From Bacillus wiedmannii (GTDB lineage: Bacteria; Bacillota; Bacilli; Bacillales; Bacillaceae_G), in contig NZ_LOBC01000016.1 in assembly GCF_001583695.1 (NCBI RefSeq), forward strand, positions 39,878 to 103,877: 64,000 nucleotides of DNA, written 5' to 3'. A program made the position numbers and the translations under genes. Positions 19,592 through 28,549 of this stretch are shown here, in pieces; position 1 is the first letter of the stretch, and every line of letters starts with the position of its first letter. The notes under the pieces were generated by a model, which was not told where the DNA came from, did no database searches, and was given only the letters and a program-made list of their open reading frames with translations.

Positions 19592-19720
19592 GTAAATGGT
19601 GTGAATGCTATGTTCTATTATAGTGAAAAACAGAAACTTAATAATCATTTAAATTTGTACCTATAAATTTAATATGTAATAATGAATTTGATTTATTCTA
19701 ATGAAATGGAGGTATATACT

Positions 19721-21130
19721 ATGAAGTTTCCACATGATTTTTTATTCGGAGCTGCTTCAGCTTCTTATCAAGTAGAAGGTGCATGGAATGAGGATGGAAA
19801 AGGTGTTACGAATTGGGATGAGTTTTCAAAAATTCCTGGCAAAACATACAATGGAACAAATGGTGATGTAGCGGTTGAGCATTATCATCGATATAAGGAA
19901 GATGTTCGTTTAATGGCTGAGATGGGATTGGAATCGTATCGTTTTTCGATTTCTTGGGCGAGAATATTGCCGACTGGAGATGGAGAGGTAAATGAAAAAG
20001 GCATTAAATTTTATAACAATTTAATTGATGAATGTTTAAAGTACGGGATTGTACCGTTTGTCACTTTATATCATTGGGATCTACCATTACCGTTAGAAAA
20101 GGATGGTGGGTGGACGAATAAACGAACAGCAGATGCTTTTGTAAAGTATGCCGAAATTTGCTTTAAGGCATTTGGTGATAGAGTGAAACATTGGATTACT
20201 TTTAATGAAACAGTAATGTTTTGTGGATTAGGCTATTTAAAAGGTGCACATCCACCAGGAATACAAAATGATGTTCCAAAGTATTTTCAAGCGACTCATT
20301 ATGTATTTTATGCGCATGCGAAAACAGTTGCGGTGTACAAGCAGCTGAAACAATATGGGGAGATTGGGATTACACATGTTTTCTTACCTGCTTATAGTGT
20401 GGATGATGAAAAAGAAAATATACTAGCAGCAAATCATGCGAATGAATATGAAACGTATTGGTATTATGATCCAGTTTTAAAAGGTGAGTATCCACCTTAT
20501 GTTGTTCAACAATTAAAGGAAAAAGGGTGGACTCCTAATTGGACGGTTGAAGAATTAGAAATCATTAAACAAAATGCCGAAAAGAATGATTTTATTGGCT
20601 TGAATTATTATCAACCAATACGAGTAGAAAGATACGATATGGATATAAAGAGCGATGAGCATTCTCGAGAAAACTCAACACTTGCTCCAGGTAATCCTTC
20701 TTTTGATGGTTTTTATCGCACAGTAAAAATGGATGATAAAACATATACAAAATGGGGATGGGAAATATCTCCCGAAGGTTTCTTAGATGGATTGCATATG
20801 TTGAAAGAGCGTTACGGTGACATAAAGATGTATGTAACGGAAAATGGACTTGGTGATGAAGATCCAATCATTGAAGGAGAAGTTGTAGATGTTCCGAGAA
20901 TTAAATTTATTGAAGAGCATTTAAAAGTAATAAAGCGTGCAATTGAAGAGGGAATCAATTTAAAAGGTTATTATGCATGGTCAGTGATTGATTTATTAAG
21001 TTGGTTAAATGGGTATAAAAAGCAATATGGCTTTATTTTTGTCGATCATAATGATAACTTAAAACGTAAGAAAAAACTTTCGTTTCATTGGTATAAACAT
21101 GTGATCGAAACGAGAGGAGAAGAGTTATAA
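19721..21130 (+). CDS. Glycoside hydrolase family 1 (beta-glucosidase or 6-phospho-beta-glucosidase)
   Basis: Cleaves beta-linked glucosides in the cytoplasm. Catalytic acid/base Glu163 lies in TFNE and nucleophile Glu374 in VTENGLG; the N-terminal FLFGAASASYQVEGAWNEDG is the family signature. ATG 19721 is used rather than 19682 because GGAGG sits 8 bases before it and the family starts at this point (MKFPHDFLFG). 469 aa. The GntR/UTRA regulator gene starts 30 bases downstream on the same strand and probably controls it. Whether the natural substrate is phosphorylated cannot be decided here: no PTS gene is adjacent. Confidence 0.9.
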   Translation: MKFPHDFLFGAASASYQVEGAWNEDGKGVTNWDEFSKIPGKTYNGTNGDVAVEHYHRYKEDVRLMAEMGLESYRFSISWARILPTGDGEVNEKGIKFYNNLIDECLKYGIVPFVTLYHWDLPLPLEKDGGWTNKRTADAFVKYAEICFKAFGDRVKHWITFNETVMFCGLGYLKGAHPPGIQNDVPKYFQATHYVFYAHAKTVAVYKQLKQYGEIGITHVFLPAYSVDDEKENILAANHANEYETYWYYDPVLKGEYPPYVVQQLKEKGWTPNWTVEELEIIKQNAEKNDFIGLNYYQPIRVERYDMDIKSDEHSRENSTLAPGNPSFDGFYRTVKMDDKTYTKWGWEISPEGFLDGLHMLKERYGDIKMYVTENGLGDEDPIIEGEVVDVPRIKFIEEHLKVIKRAIEEGINLKGYYAWSVIDLLSWLNGYKKQYGFIFVDHNDNLKRKKKLSFHWYKHVIETRGEEL

Positions 21131-21160
21131 CAGATAAAAGAGTATTTTAGGAGAAAGTGT

Positions 21161-21868
21161 ATGAGTGCAAAGTATAAACAAATTGCAGATGTGTTAGAGC
21201 AAAACATTCGAGATGGGCTTTTTAATGAAACGAAAAAACTACCTACAGAAGAAGCTTTGATGAATCGGTTTGAAGTAAGCCGTAATACGATACGTAAAGT
21301 AATTAGTCAGCTTGTAAATAGAGGTTATATTTTTCAAGTGCAAGGTAGTGGTATGTTTTTACGCGAAACTTCTGTAACAGATTACATTAATTTAGGAAGT
21401 TTACGTGGATTAACGAAAAATCTCGTTTCGCAAAATATTGAAACGAAAGTGTTAGAGCTTGAAGTAATAGATGCGGACGAAGATATAGCAAAGCGGATGC
21501 AATGCGAAGCTGAAACTAGGATATATTTTTTGAAGCGTTTAAGAATTGTAGATGGTAAACCGTTCTCTATTGAAGTAAGTTATTTCAAAAAGGATATTAT
21601 TCCATATTTGAATAAAGAAATAGCATTAAGCTCTGTATACAGTTATTTCATTGAAGATTTACGATTAAATATTGGCTTTGCCGATAAAGTTATTAGTTGT
21701 GAAAAAGTAAATAAAGAAAGCGCGCAGCTGTTAGAATTAAATGAAGGTGATCCGGCGCTTCTTATTGAAAATACAGTATGTCTTGTAAACGGGACAATTT
21801 TCGAGTTATCTCAATCGATGTTTCATTATGAAAAGACTAAACTTTTAAATCGAATTAATTTCAAATAA
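21161..21868 (+). CDS. GntR family transcriptional regulator with UTRA effector domain
   Basis: 235 aa. The N-terminal winged helix covers residues 1-70 (LPTEEALMNRFEVSRNTIRKVISQL is the recognition region) and the UTRA ligand-binding domain the remainder, with the closing VNGTIFELSQSMFHYEK typical of HutC/FarR members. UTRA regulators usually sense sugars or sugar phosphates. The gene is 30 bases after the GH1 gene and ends the transcript, so it is likely the local repressor of that glycosidase. A GGAGAAAG site precedes the ATG. Confidence 0.9.
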   Translation: MSAKYKQIADVLEQNIRDGLFNETKKLPTEEALMNRFEVSRNTIRKVISQLVNRGYIFQVQGSGMFLRETSVTDYINLGSLRGLTKNLVSQNIETKVLELEVIDADEDIAKRMQCEAETRIYFLKRLRIVDGKPFSIEVSYFKKDIIPYLNKEIALSSVYSYFIEDLRLNIGFADKVISCEKVNKESAQLLELNEGDPALLIENTVCLVNGTIFELSQSMFHYEKTKLLNRINFK

Positions 21869-21892
21869 AAAAAGAAAATAATTTATCTTGTG

Positions 21893-21928
21893 AAAAGCAA
21901 CTGAGTCCAAAGTGATCAGTTGCTTTTT
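21893..21928 (+). terminator. Terminator of the GH1-GntR operon
   Basis: AAAAGCAACTGA pairs with TCAGTTGCTTTTT around a 10-base loop, T run following. Confidence 0.85.
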
Positions 21929-22083
21929 ATTTTTCAAAGTGGATGAGCAAAAAAACACAAAAGTGGTTGGTCCGTTTTTGGCAAACATACATTATGATAA
22001 GAGAAGAAAGGTAGTATGTTATTAACGTTTTAAAGAGGAAGTTCTTTATTAAAATAGATTGTCTTTAGAGAGGTGAAGATACA

Positions 22084-22275
22084 ATGAGTTTTGCAATTTC
22101 ACTAGTGGTTATTATTGTAATTGTATCGCTGTTTGGGACCGTGCTAGTTGCACGAAATGTGGAGGAGAATTACGGCAAGTCTACAAAGAGAAATGTGAAA
22201 AACTTATCAACTATTTATATTCTCCTTCTTTTTGTACTACTTGTTGGGGTAACGTGGTATGCGGTAGTGATTTAA
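22084..22275 (+). CDS. Small two-span membrane protein upstream of bshB2
   Basis: 63 aa, not recognised. Two hydrophobic segments, about residues 4-24 and 43-62, flank a short basic loop (ENYGKSTKRNVKN). AGAGGTG lies 8 bases before the ATG. The bshB2 gene begins 44 bases after its stop with no terminator between them, so they are probably co-transcribed; similar small membrane genes may serve as a marker of this locus. Function unknown. Confidence 0.7.
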   Translation: MSFAISLVVIIVIVSLFGTVLVARNVEENYGKSTKRNVKNLSTIYILLLFVLLVGVTWYAVVI

Positions 22276-22319
22276 TAGTTTTGAAAGAAAAAGGTTAATA
22301 TTGTATATGATGGAGGAGT

Positions 22320-23009
22320 ATGATTTTGATAAAAAATGAACGCCACGTATTAATTGTTTTTCCGCATCCAGATGATGAGTCATATTGCGTGGCAGGTACA
22401 ATTTTAGCTTATGCGCAGCGAAATGTTCCTCTTACTTATGTTTGCTTAACGTTAGGTGAAATGGGGAGAACGATGGGGAATCCTCCTTTTGCAACACGTG
22501 AATCATTAAATGTTATAAGAGAGAAGGAACTAAAGAGGGCTACAAATATTTTAGGGATTAAAGATTTACGTATGATGGGATATCGTGATAAAACTCTTGA
22601 ATTTGAAACTCCCGGAGAGTTAAGACGTGTAATACAAAAATGTGTAGAAGAAGTGAATCCTTCGTTAGTCATTTCTTTTTATCCGGGATATGCGGTTCAT
22701 CCAGATCATGACGCAACAGGAGAAGCGGTAGCAGAGGCGTTAGCTAATATTCCGGAATATAAAAGGCCAACATTTTATGCGGTAGCTTTTTCGAAGAATC
22801 ATGAAGCGGAAATAGGTCCTCCACATTTTAAAAATGAAGTGAAAGAATATGTTCCCAAAAAGTTAGAGGCATTGCAAGCACATGCATCACAATTTGCGAC
22901 GAAAGTAACGGAACTAAAAAGAGAGTATAAAGAAGGTGTACCGGAAACAGTAGAGTGGTTAGAAAAGGAACCATTTTGGATATATTCATTCAAAGATAAG
23001 AGTAAGTGA
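22320..23009 (+). CDS. bshB2: Bacillithiol biosynthesis deacetylase BshB2
   Basis: PIG-L/LmbE-type zinc deacetylase. The N-terminal metal motif PHPDDE (with PHPDDESYC) and the later HPDH, in GYAVHPDHDATGEAV, are intact. The family removes the acetyl group from GlcNAc-malate in bacillithiol synthesis or from bacillithiol conjugates; BshB2 is the form shared by B. subtilis (YojG) and the B. cereus group. The annotated ATG 22320 is only 3 bases from the GGAGG; the TTG at 22326 has better spacing and may be the true start, which would drop two residues. 229 aa. Confidence 0.88.
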   Translation: MILIKNERHVLIVFPHPDDESYCVAGTILAYAQRNVPLTYVCLTLGEMGRTMGNPPFATRESLNVIREKELKRATNILGIKDLRMMGYRDKTLEFETPGELRRVIQKCVEEVNPSLVISFYPGYAVHPDHDATGEAVAEALANIPEYKRPTFYAVAFSKNHEAEIGPPHFKNEVKEYVPKKLEALQAHASQFATKVTELKREYKEGVPETVEWLEKEPFWIYSFKDKSK

Positions 23010-23032
23010 CGTTATAGCTGAAGGTGATGAAT

Positions 23033-23806
23033 ATGTATTTTGAATATAAGAATCGGAAAATTTCTTACAATATAGAAGGATCGGGCCCTGTTATATTGTT
23101 ATTACACGGTCTTGGTGGGAACGCAAACAATTGGCTATATCAAAGGCAATATTTCAAAGAGAATTGGACGGTGATTACTCTTGATTTACCGGGGCATGGG
23201 AAATCTGAAGGGCTGGAAATTCCTTTTAAAGAATATGCAAATGTTTTGTATGAGTTATGCAGTTATTTAAAGCTACAAAAAGTAGTTATGTGTGGTCTTT
23301 CAAAAGGAGCTAGAGTCGGTATCGATTTTGCTATTCAATATCCAGGCTTTGTTTCCAGTTTAATTGTTGTAAATGCATTTCCCTATTTGGAGCCTGAAGA
23401 TCGAAAAGAACGAATTGAAGTATATGATTTACTTAGCTTACACGATAATGGAAAAACATGGGCGGATACATTATTGAAGGCGATGGGAGTAGCAAATAAT
23501 GAAGTAATTGTTAGGGGATTTTATCAATCTTTACAGTCTATTAATTCGGTGCATATTCAAAGATTATTTACTGAATTAGTAGATTATGATCAAAGACCGT
23601 TTCTTTCAAATATTTCATGTCCTACTTTAATTATAAGAGGGGAAAATGATGATTTCGTTCCCGAGAAATATGTAAGAGAGTTTGAAAGACGTTTGAAAAA
23701 TACAACTTTTATTGAGTTTAAAAATAGTGGACACTTACCTTATTTAGAACAGCCGACTAGCTTTAATATGACGGTAGAAAGATTTTTAAATCATGCACTT
23801 AATTAA
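23033..23806 (+). CDS. Alpha/beta hydrolase
   Basis: 257-aa serine hydrolase of the alpha/beta fold. The oxyanion motif LLHGLGGNANNW is at about 24-35, the nucleophile Ser in CGLSKGARVG near residue 92, an Asp in RGENDDFVP and the His in NSGHLPYLEQP near the end, completing a triad. ATG 23033 has AAGGTG six bases upstream; earlier GTG and ATG codons overlap that site. It starts 23 bases after bshB2 and its end overlaps the longest open frame of the MocR gene. Substrate unknown; the nucleophile elbow with Lys after Ser (GLSKG) is somewhat unusual. Confidence 0.85.
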   Translation: MYFEYKNRKISYNIEGSGPVILLLHGLGGNANNWLYQRQYFKENWTVITLDLPGHGKSEGLEIPFKEYANVLYELCSYLKLQKVVMCGLSKGARVGIDFAIQYPGFVSSLIVVNAFPYLEPEDRKERIEVYDLLSLHDNGKTWADTLLKAMGVANNEVIVRGFYQSLQSINSVHIQRLFTELVDYDQRPFLSNISCPTLIIRGENDDFVPEKYVREFERRLKNTTFIEFKNSGHLPYLEQPTSFNMTVERFLNHALN

Positions 23807-23873
23807 TACTATTATTACAGTCAATACTGTTATTAGGAAATCAAGTATATTTCGTTTTGAGAGGGGCAATAAG

Positions 23874-25307
23874 GTGGAATGGAAACCAAATCGTGCAGAT
23901 AAGACGCCTGTATATAAACAAATAGCGGATTATATGGAAAGGGGTATTTCTTCAGGTGAGTTTCCTTCTGACAGCAAGTTACCTTCTGAGCGTACGTTAG
24001 CGAAAGAATTACAAGTGAACCGAAGTACGATAGTAGCTGCATATGAAGAATTAAAATCACTTGGAGTAGTAGAACGGCAAAAAGGAAGTGGGACACGGGT
24101 AAATACAGACATATGGGGTGTTTCACATAAACGAATACCGAACTGGGGTAGGTACGTTGAGGATGGATCGTTCTTACCTAATGTACCACTCGTTCAACAA
24201 ATTCGAACGGAAACACAAAAAGACGACTTAATTAATTTAGCGAGTGGTGAATTGTCACCAGAATTGATTCCGAGTGATAGATTCCGAACGATTTTGTCGG
24301 AGAAAACATTTATGGAAAACCTCGGTTATGACCATCCACTTGGAAATGAAATGTTGAGAAAAACAATTGCAGCACATGTTCAGCAATATAAACAAATTGA
24401 AGCAGATTCGAATTCTATTCTTATTACATCTGGCGCACAACAGGCACTTAATCTTATCGTTCAATGCTTATTAAAACCTGGCGATGCGATTGCAATTGAA
24501 GATCCGTCGTATTGTTTCTCATTACCGATGTTTAAATCCGCTGGCTTAAAAATATTCCATTTACCTGTTGATCAGCATGGAATGAATCCAGATGATTTAA
24601 TTGATTTGCATAAAAAGCATCGTATTCGTATGGTATTTTTGAATCCAGATTATCAAAATCCAACGGGAACTGTGCTTTCATTAGCGAGACGTAAAAAGAT
24701 TTTAGAACTGTCTTCTGAATTTGGGATACCGATTGTAGAAGATGATCCGTATAGTTTAACTTCATTTAATGGAGAAGTGAATCCAACATTAAAATCAATG
24801 GATCAAAACGGGAATGTTCTTTATATAAGTTCATTATCAAAAATTGTTGCATCAGGATTACGTATTGGCTGGGTAATTGGCCCTACGCGTGTAATAGAAC
24901 GTTTAGCAGATGCGAAGCAGCAAGTTGATTTTGGCCATAGTGTATTTACGCAATGGGTTGCAAATCAATTTTTAGAATCAGCAGATTTTCATGCACATAT
25001 TTCAATGCTTCGTGAGCAATTGAAAGACAGAAGAGATGTGTTAATTAGAAAGCTTGAAGAAATATTAGGGGACCAGGTTGAATTTTTTGTTCCAGAGGGT
25101 GGAATACATTTATGGTGCAAAGTGCAAGGAACGTTTGATGAATATCATTTACTAGGTGAATCTATACGAAATGGTGTAGCGTTTGTCCCAGGAAGTGTTT
25201 TAGGTACTAAAAGTGAATATATTCGTTTTACTTTTGGGAGAGTAAGTGCCGAACAAATTCAGCTGGGAATGACGAGGTTTGCTGAAACGTTAAATGAGAT
25301 TTCATAA
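23874..25307 (+). CDS. MocR family regulator (GntR winged helix fused to a PLP aminotransferase-like domain)
   Basis: 477 aa. The DNA-binding domain spans residues 10-75 (LPSERTLAKELQVNRSTIVAAYEEL). The fold-type I aminotransferase-like domain follows, with the PLP Lys in SSLSKIVASGLRIGW and NPDYQNPTG for cofactor binding. MocR proteins such as GabR and PdxR use the bound cofactor to sense amines or vitamin B6. GTG 23874 is chosen for its GAGGGG site at proper spacing; the frame extends upstream to 23793 without a ribosome site. It lies immediately before the CidA/CidB-like pair and could regulate it, but no operator was identified. Confidence 0.88.
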   Translation: MEWKPNRADKTPVYKQIADYMERGISSGEFPSDSKLPSERTLAKELQVNRSTIVAAYEELKSLGVVERQKGSGTRVNTDIWGVSHKRIPNWGRYVEDGSFLPNVPLVQQIRTETQKDDLINLASGELSPELIPSDRFRTILSEKTFMENLGYDHPLGNEMLRKTIAAHVQQYKQIEADSNSILITSGAQQALNLIVQCLLKPGDAIAIEDPSYCFSLPMFKSAGLKIFHLPVDQHGMNPDDLIDLHKKHRIRMVFLNPDYQNPTGTVLSLARRKKILELSSEFGIPIVEDDPYSLTSFNGEVNPTLKSMDQNGNVLYISSLSKIVASGLRIGWVIGPTRVIERLADAKQQVDFGHSVFTQWVANQFLESADFHAHISMLREQLKDRRDVLIRKLEEILGDQVEFFVPEGGIHLWCKVQGTFDEYHLLGESIRNGVAFVPGSVLGTKSEYIRFTFGRVSAEQIQLGMTRFAETLNEIS

Positions 25308-25340
25308 TAGAGATGCGTAATATTGAAATGAGGGAAAGAA

Positions 25341-25697
25341 ATGAAGTACGTGACGCTTTTACTTCAAGTAGGCGTGCTATATGTATTTAGTTTAGTTGGA
25401 ACGTGGATTCAAGGAGCATTCCATTTATCAATGCCAGGAAGTTTAATAGGGATGTTAATGCTGTTTCTGATCCTTTCTACTCGTATTTTACCATTAAAGT
25501 GGTTTGAGGAAGGTGCGGAAAAGTTAATCGTATTTTTACCGTTATTTCTAATTCCTTCGACAACAGGGCTGATGGAATACGGGTCTTTTCTTTTCAGTAA
25601 GGGGAGTGTTACATTCCTTTTAGTAGTTGTGAGCACGGTAGTAACTTTGGTTGTTTCAGGGTATATAAGTCAATTATTAGTAACATCAAAAAAATAA
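25341..25697 (+). CDS. CidA/LrgA family holin-like membrane protein
   Basis: 118 aa with four hydrophobic segments and the family pattern WIQGAFHLSMPGSLIGMLMLF near residues 22-42, followed by LPLKWFEEGAEKL and FLPLFLIPSTTGLMEYG. CidA/LrgA proteins act with CidB/LrgB partners in the membrane and affect murein hydrolase activity, cell death or pyruvate uptake depending on the organism. AGGGAAAG precedes the ATG. The partner gene starts 17 bases downstream. Whether this is the CidA or the LrgA type cannot be decided from the window; the usual LytSR regulators are absent. Confidence 0.9.
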   Translation: MKYVTLLLQVGVLYVFSLVGTWIQGAFHLSMPGSLIGMLMLFLILSTRILPLKWFEEGAEKLIVFLPLFLIPSTTGLMEYGSFLFSKGSVTFLLVVVSTVVTLVVSGYISQLLVTSKK

Positions 25698-25714
25698 AAT
25701 CGACAAGGTGCACG

Positions 25715-26392
25715 ATGCAAATGGTCTTAATTATTATTACTGTAGTAATGTATGTATTGGCGACAAAGTTATATAAAAAAATTCCGTTTCCTTTTACGTT
25801 ACCGGTGTTAACAGTTACAGCAAGTATGATTTGCTTATTTCTGATTTTTGGTATTTCTCATCATGAGTATAGAGCAAATGGGGAAGACATTCTTTCCGGC
25901 TTACTGAGTCCTGCAATTGTAGCGTTAGCGATACCTTTATTTAAAGAGCGAAAAATACTTATGAAAAACTTTTTGTCGATACTTATCGGCGTAGCGGTAG
26001 GTATAGTGGCTTTAACGAGTATGAATGTAGTGATTGGCGGAATGTTAAATATAGATAAGGAACTCATATTAACAACACTGCCGCAATTAGCGACGATGCC
26101 TATCGCCATTTCATTAGCGGATCAAATTGGTGGTATTCCATCTATGACTTCTAGTTTTGTAGTTGTTGCAGGAATAACAGGTGCTATTATCGGACCAACA
26201 GTACTTAAGTTTTTCCGAATAACAAGTACGATTGGAAAAGGAGTGGGGATGGGATGCGCATCACATATTATCGGTGTGAGCCGTCTCGTGAAGGAAGGCG
26301 AGAAAGAGGCGACGATCGGTTCGGTGACGATGATTGTAACTGGAATACTTATTAGTATATTTATACCTTATGGAACGAAATTTATATTTTAA
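25715..26392 (+). CDS. CidB/LrgB family membrane protein
   Basis: 225 aa, six or seven hydrophobic segments, with the family core SGLLSPAIVALAIPLFKERK at about 61-80 and the Gly-rich IPSMTSSFVVVAGITGAIIGPT and GMGCASHIIGVSR stretches. It is the large partner of the CidA/LrgA protein encoded just before it. AAGGTG lies four bases before ATG 25715; ATG 25721 is also possible. The YfmQ-like gene follows after 21 bases, making a three-gene unit downstream of the MocR gene. Confidence 0.9.
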   Translation: MQMVLIIITVVMYVLATKLYKKIPFPFTLPVLTVTASMICLFLIFGISHHEYRANGEDILSGLLSPAIVALAIPLFKERKILMKNFLSILIGVAVGIVALTSMNVVIGGMLNIDKELILTTLPQLATMPIAISLADQIGGIPSMTSSFVVVAGITGAIIGPTVLKFFRITSTIGKGVGMGCASHIIGVSRLVKEGEKEATIGSVTMIVTGILISIFIPYGTKFIF

Positions 26393-26413
26393 AATGTAAT
26401 GGAGATGAAGAAA

Positions 26414-26839
26414 ATGACAACATGGTTTATAGTGACATTATTTATTTTTGGCGCTCTTAAAGTACTAGTTTCTAGTATGCCAACTTCTGTTGTAGAATCA
26501 ATTATTAGTAGATTTGAATTGCATCAAAAACTTGAGGAAGAGAATACCTCTATATCGATAGATGGAAAGAATATAGAGGGAGAAATGAAGCTACAAGTTA
26601 TTCATGAATTTAATGAGGCTTTATTTTTAGATAAACATTATTTTCCGCCGCACGGGGAAGGAACACCAATCGTTATTAACACGAAGAAAGGGAATAAAGA
26701 GATTCGTTTTTCTCTATATAGTCATGAGGAACATGTGGATGTAATCAAGCAATATAAGAAGAAAATCGTTGCCTATCGTTTACGTTCAAAAAGTCTTCAA
26801 AACCCTATATCATTAGCAATAACTGAAGATTATGCTTAA
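26414..26839 (+). CDS. YfmQ family protein
   Basis: 141 aa. An N-terminal hydrophobic segment (residues 3-22) with the typical SSMPTSVVESIISRFELH after it, then a soluble domain of mixed alpha/beta character that ends in an arginine-rich strand. The pattern matches the uncharacterised B. subtilis YfmQ. The in-frame ATG at 26399 lies before the GGAG motif, so ATG 26414 is favoured. Last gene of the plus-strand run; function unknown. Confidence 0.7.
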   Translation: MTTWFIVTLFIFGALKVLVSSMPTSVVESIISRFELHQKLEEENTSISIDGKNIEGEMKLQVIHEFNEALFLDKHYFPPHGEGTPIVINTKKGNKEIRFSLYSHEEHVDVIKQYKKKIVAYRLRSKSLQNPISLAITEDYA

Positions 26840-26840
26840 G

Positions 26841-26869
26841 AAGAGATCGATTATGGTCTCTTTATTTTT
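26841..26869. terminator. Terminator between convergent genes
   Basis: AAGAGATC pairs with GGTCTCTT (one wobble) around a 7-base loop, then TTATTTTTG. It overlaps the stop codon of the minus-strand gene. Confidence 0.65.
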
Positions 26870-27332
26870 GTATGAAATGATATACTTTCCAAATAAAAGA
26901 AAAGAAAATCATATAGCCAAATAAAGAATATGTATGATTCCAATCCAAGCTATGAATAAAGAAACCGAATCTTTCAGCAACCTGTTCAAAAATGCTGGCA
27001 AAAATGCCTATTGAAATAATAAATAGAATTCTAGAAACTGGAGATAATGTTTTTGAAATTTGAATGAAAATTATTATTAAAATCGGTAGTACAAACAAAG
27101 TAAAGCCAATGTTAACTGAAAATATGGAGGAGAATGGTCTAACCGGAAAGGAATATATTTGTTTCGCAATAAAGAAAGCATCTAAGCAAGTTCCGATAAT
27201 AGAAGAGAGTAAGATTGTAACTGCTAATGCTAGAAAATCACTCTTCTTCTCGAAGGAGGACGTTTTTCTTTGCAAGAATGGCGAGTTCAATTCTTTCGAG
27301 TGTTTTACAGTAGTCTTCTGTAATTTGTCCAT
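26862..27332 (-). CDS. CBO0543 family membrane protein
   Basis: 156 aa with four to five hydrophobic segments and a C-terminal pattern ERFGFFIHSLDWNHTYSLFG that resembles the CBO0543 family of spore-former membrane proteins. Role unknown. ATG 27332 has a strong ribosome site (AAGGAGG, 9 bases away), and its first 32 codons overlap the end of the DUF2515 gene in a different frame. The basic, polar N-terminus (residues 1-32) is exactly the overlapping portion, so a later start cannot be fully excluded, but no other start has comparable support. Confidence 0.7.
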   Translation of the reverse strand: MDKLQKTTVKHSKELNSPFLQRKTSSFEKKSDFLALAVTILLSSIIGTCLDAFFIAKQIYSFPVRPFSSIFSVNIGFTLFVLPILIIIFIQISKTLSPVSRILFIISIGIFASIFEQVAERFGFFIHSLDWNHTYSLFGYMIFFSFIWKVYHFIQK

Positions 27333-28404
27333 GTATCTTTTCCTCCTTATCAGTTAAATAATGTATGACTTGCCAGTCGTTAAACCAATCTTCATATTCT
27401 GTTTCTTCATGTTTCATATTTTTCCATGCATACATAAGTGCGGGGCTATATATACGGTAGGCATCACTTTTTAACTGGCATTTTTTTATTCTTCGTTTAT
27501 AAAACTCTCTTGAAAAGGATTCATTTACGCTTGAAAATAAATGTGGCCAATAATCTTTTCTTGATCCAGTGTGTGGATGAGTATCAACCCATTGTAGTAT
27601 ACGAGCTAAAACATGATCATCATGAAATAATGATGCATATAATCTTTTTCCGAGCAAAATTCGTTCGTGTAAGGAAGTGAAGTGTTTCATTGTATCACCA
27701 ATTAATATTGTTTTTTGTATAGGCTTTTCTTCACAGAAAGGAAAGAGGATATGATTAAATTGAAAGAAATCAAAAAGTTTGAATCCAATACTATTTAGAA
27801 CATTTTTCTTGAAGTGTTTATTTTGAATCACTCTTTTTTCTAAGTAATTTTGCTCATTAATAATAGTGGCAATTGCTAATAGTTGTTTGTTTCCAGTTTT
27901 CCAAAAAAAGTTCCACATCGTTTCCATAAATGTTGACACATTGAGATGAGGGAGGAGATGAAAAAGATTTTTGGAGTTTTTTACACTCTGTTCATATAAC
28001 AAAAATTGTGGATACACATCTTGAAAGATAAGCCAATTTCCCCGTTCTAAAAAAGAAAAGAAAGTAAATTGATCTTTCCCAGATAACAACTTCGTATATA
28101 AATCCCCCTTTAAATCTGTCATGTTCCAACCGCCGTTACGCGATACCATATGTCCAAGTAATGCCCAATGTATTTCAGGATATCTTTTGTAAAATTGATA
28201 GTAAGCACGAGTTCTTGTAACATTATTTTGATTTAATAATTTTGTTCTTTCTTTAATTGTATGTATTAATATTTCTTCTTCTTTCGAAAGGGGAGAAAGA
28301 AAGCTATTTGCATTGGTACATTTTTGTTTTAGCTCATTTTTTATTGAGAAGAGGGATAGAGGAATGTTTTTGTAAAGTTTATGATTTGGATTGTCGCGGT
28401 GCAT
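27238..28404 (-). CDS. DUF2515 family protein (YppC-like)
   Basis: 388 aa, soluble, rich in aromatic residues. It resembles B. subtilis YppC/DUF2515: TRTRAYYQFYKRYPEIHWALLGHMVSRNGGWNMTDLKG near residues 62-100 and a HDDHVLARILQWVDTHPHTGSRKDYWPHLF block in the middle are the kinds of Trp/His-rich segments that mark the family. Function unknown. GGAGGG precedes ATG 28404. The downstream CBO0543-type gene overlaps its last 95 bases, so the two are certainly on one transcript. Confidence 0.75.
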   Translation of the reverse strand: MHRDNPNHKLYKNIPLSLFSIKNELKQKCTNANSFLSPLSKEEEILIHTIKERTKLLNQNNVTRTRAYYQFYKRYPEIHWALLGHMVSRNGGWNMTDLKGDLYTKLLSGKDQFTFFSFLERGNWLIFQDVYPQFLLYEQSVKNSKNLFHLLPHLNVSTFMETMWNFFWKTGNKQLLAIATIINEQNYLEKRVIQNKHFKKNVLNSIGFKLFDFFQFNHILFPFCEEKPIQKTILIGDTMKHFTSLHERILLGKRLYASLFHDDHVLARILQWVDTHPHTGSRKDYWPHLFSSVNESFSREFYKRRIKKCQLKSDAYRIYSPALMYAWKNMKHEETEYEDWFNDWQVIHYLTDKEEKIHGQITEDYCKTLERIELAILAKKNVLLREEE

Positions 28405-28498
28405 GTAAATCCCTCCTATTCAAGTCTGTTATCATAAATGTATTAGTAACTACTTACATAAATGATATGTGAAGGAAATGAAAAGTTGCAAAGCATAG

Positions 28499-28536
28499 AA
28501 AAAGGAAAGATGAGACGGGCTCTTCTTTCCTTTTTT
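28499..28536 (-). terminator. Terminator of the GGDEF-EAL gene
   Basis: AAAAAGGAAAGA pairs with TCTTTCCTTTTT around an 11-base loop; symmetric A/T runs allow use in either direction. It lies just downstream of the minus-strand c-di-GMP gene. Confidence 0.8.
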
Positions 28537-28549
28537 GTGTGTATTTGCG

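Noticed and set aside
23793-23873. Upstream extension of the MocR reading frame, overlapping the hydrolase gene
   Set aside because: No ribosome site at the upstream ATG; the GTG at 23874 has one and aligns with the winged-helix start.
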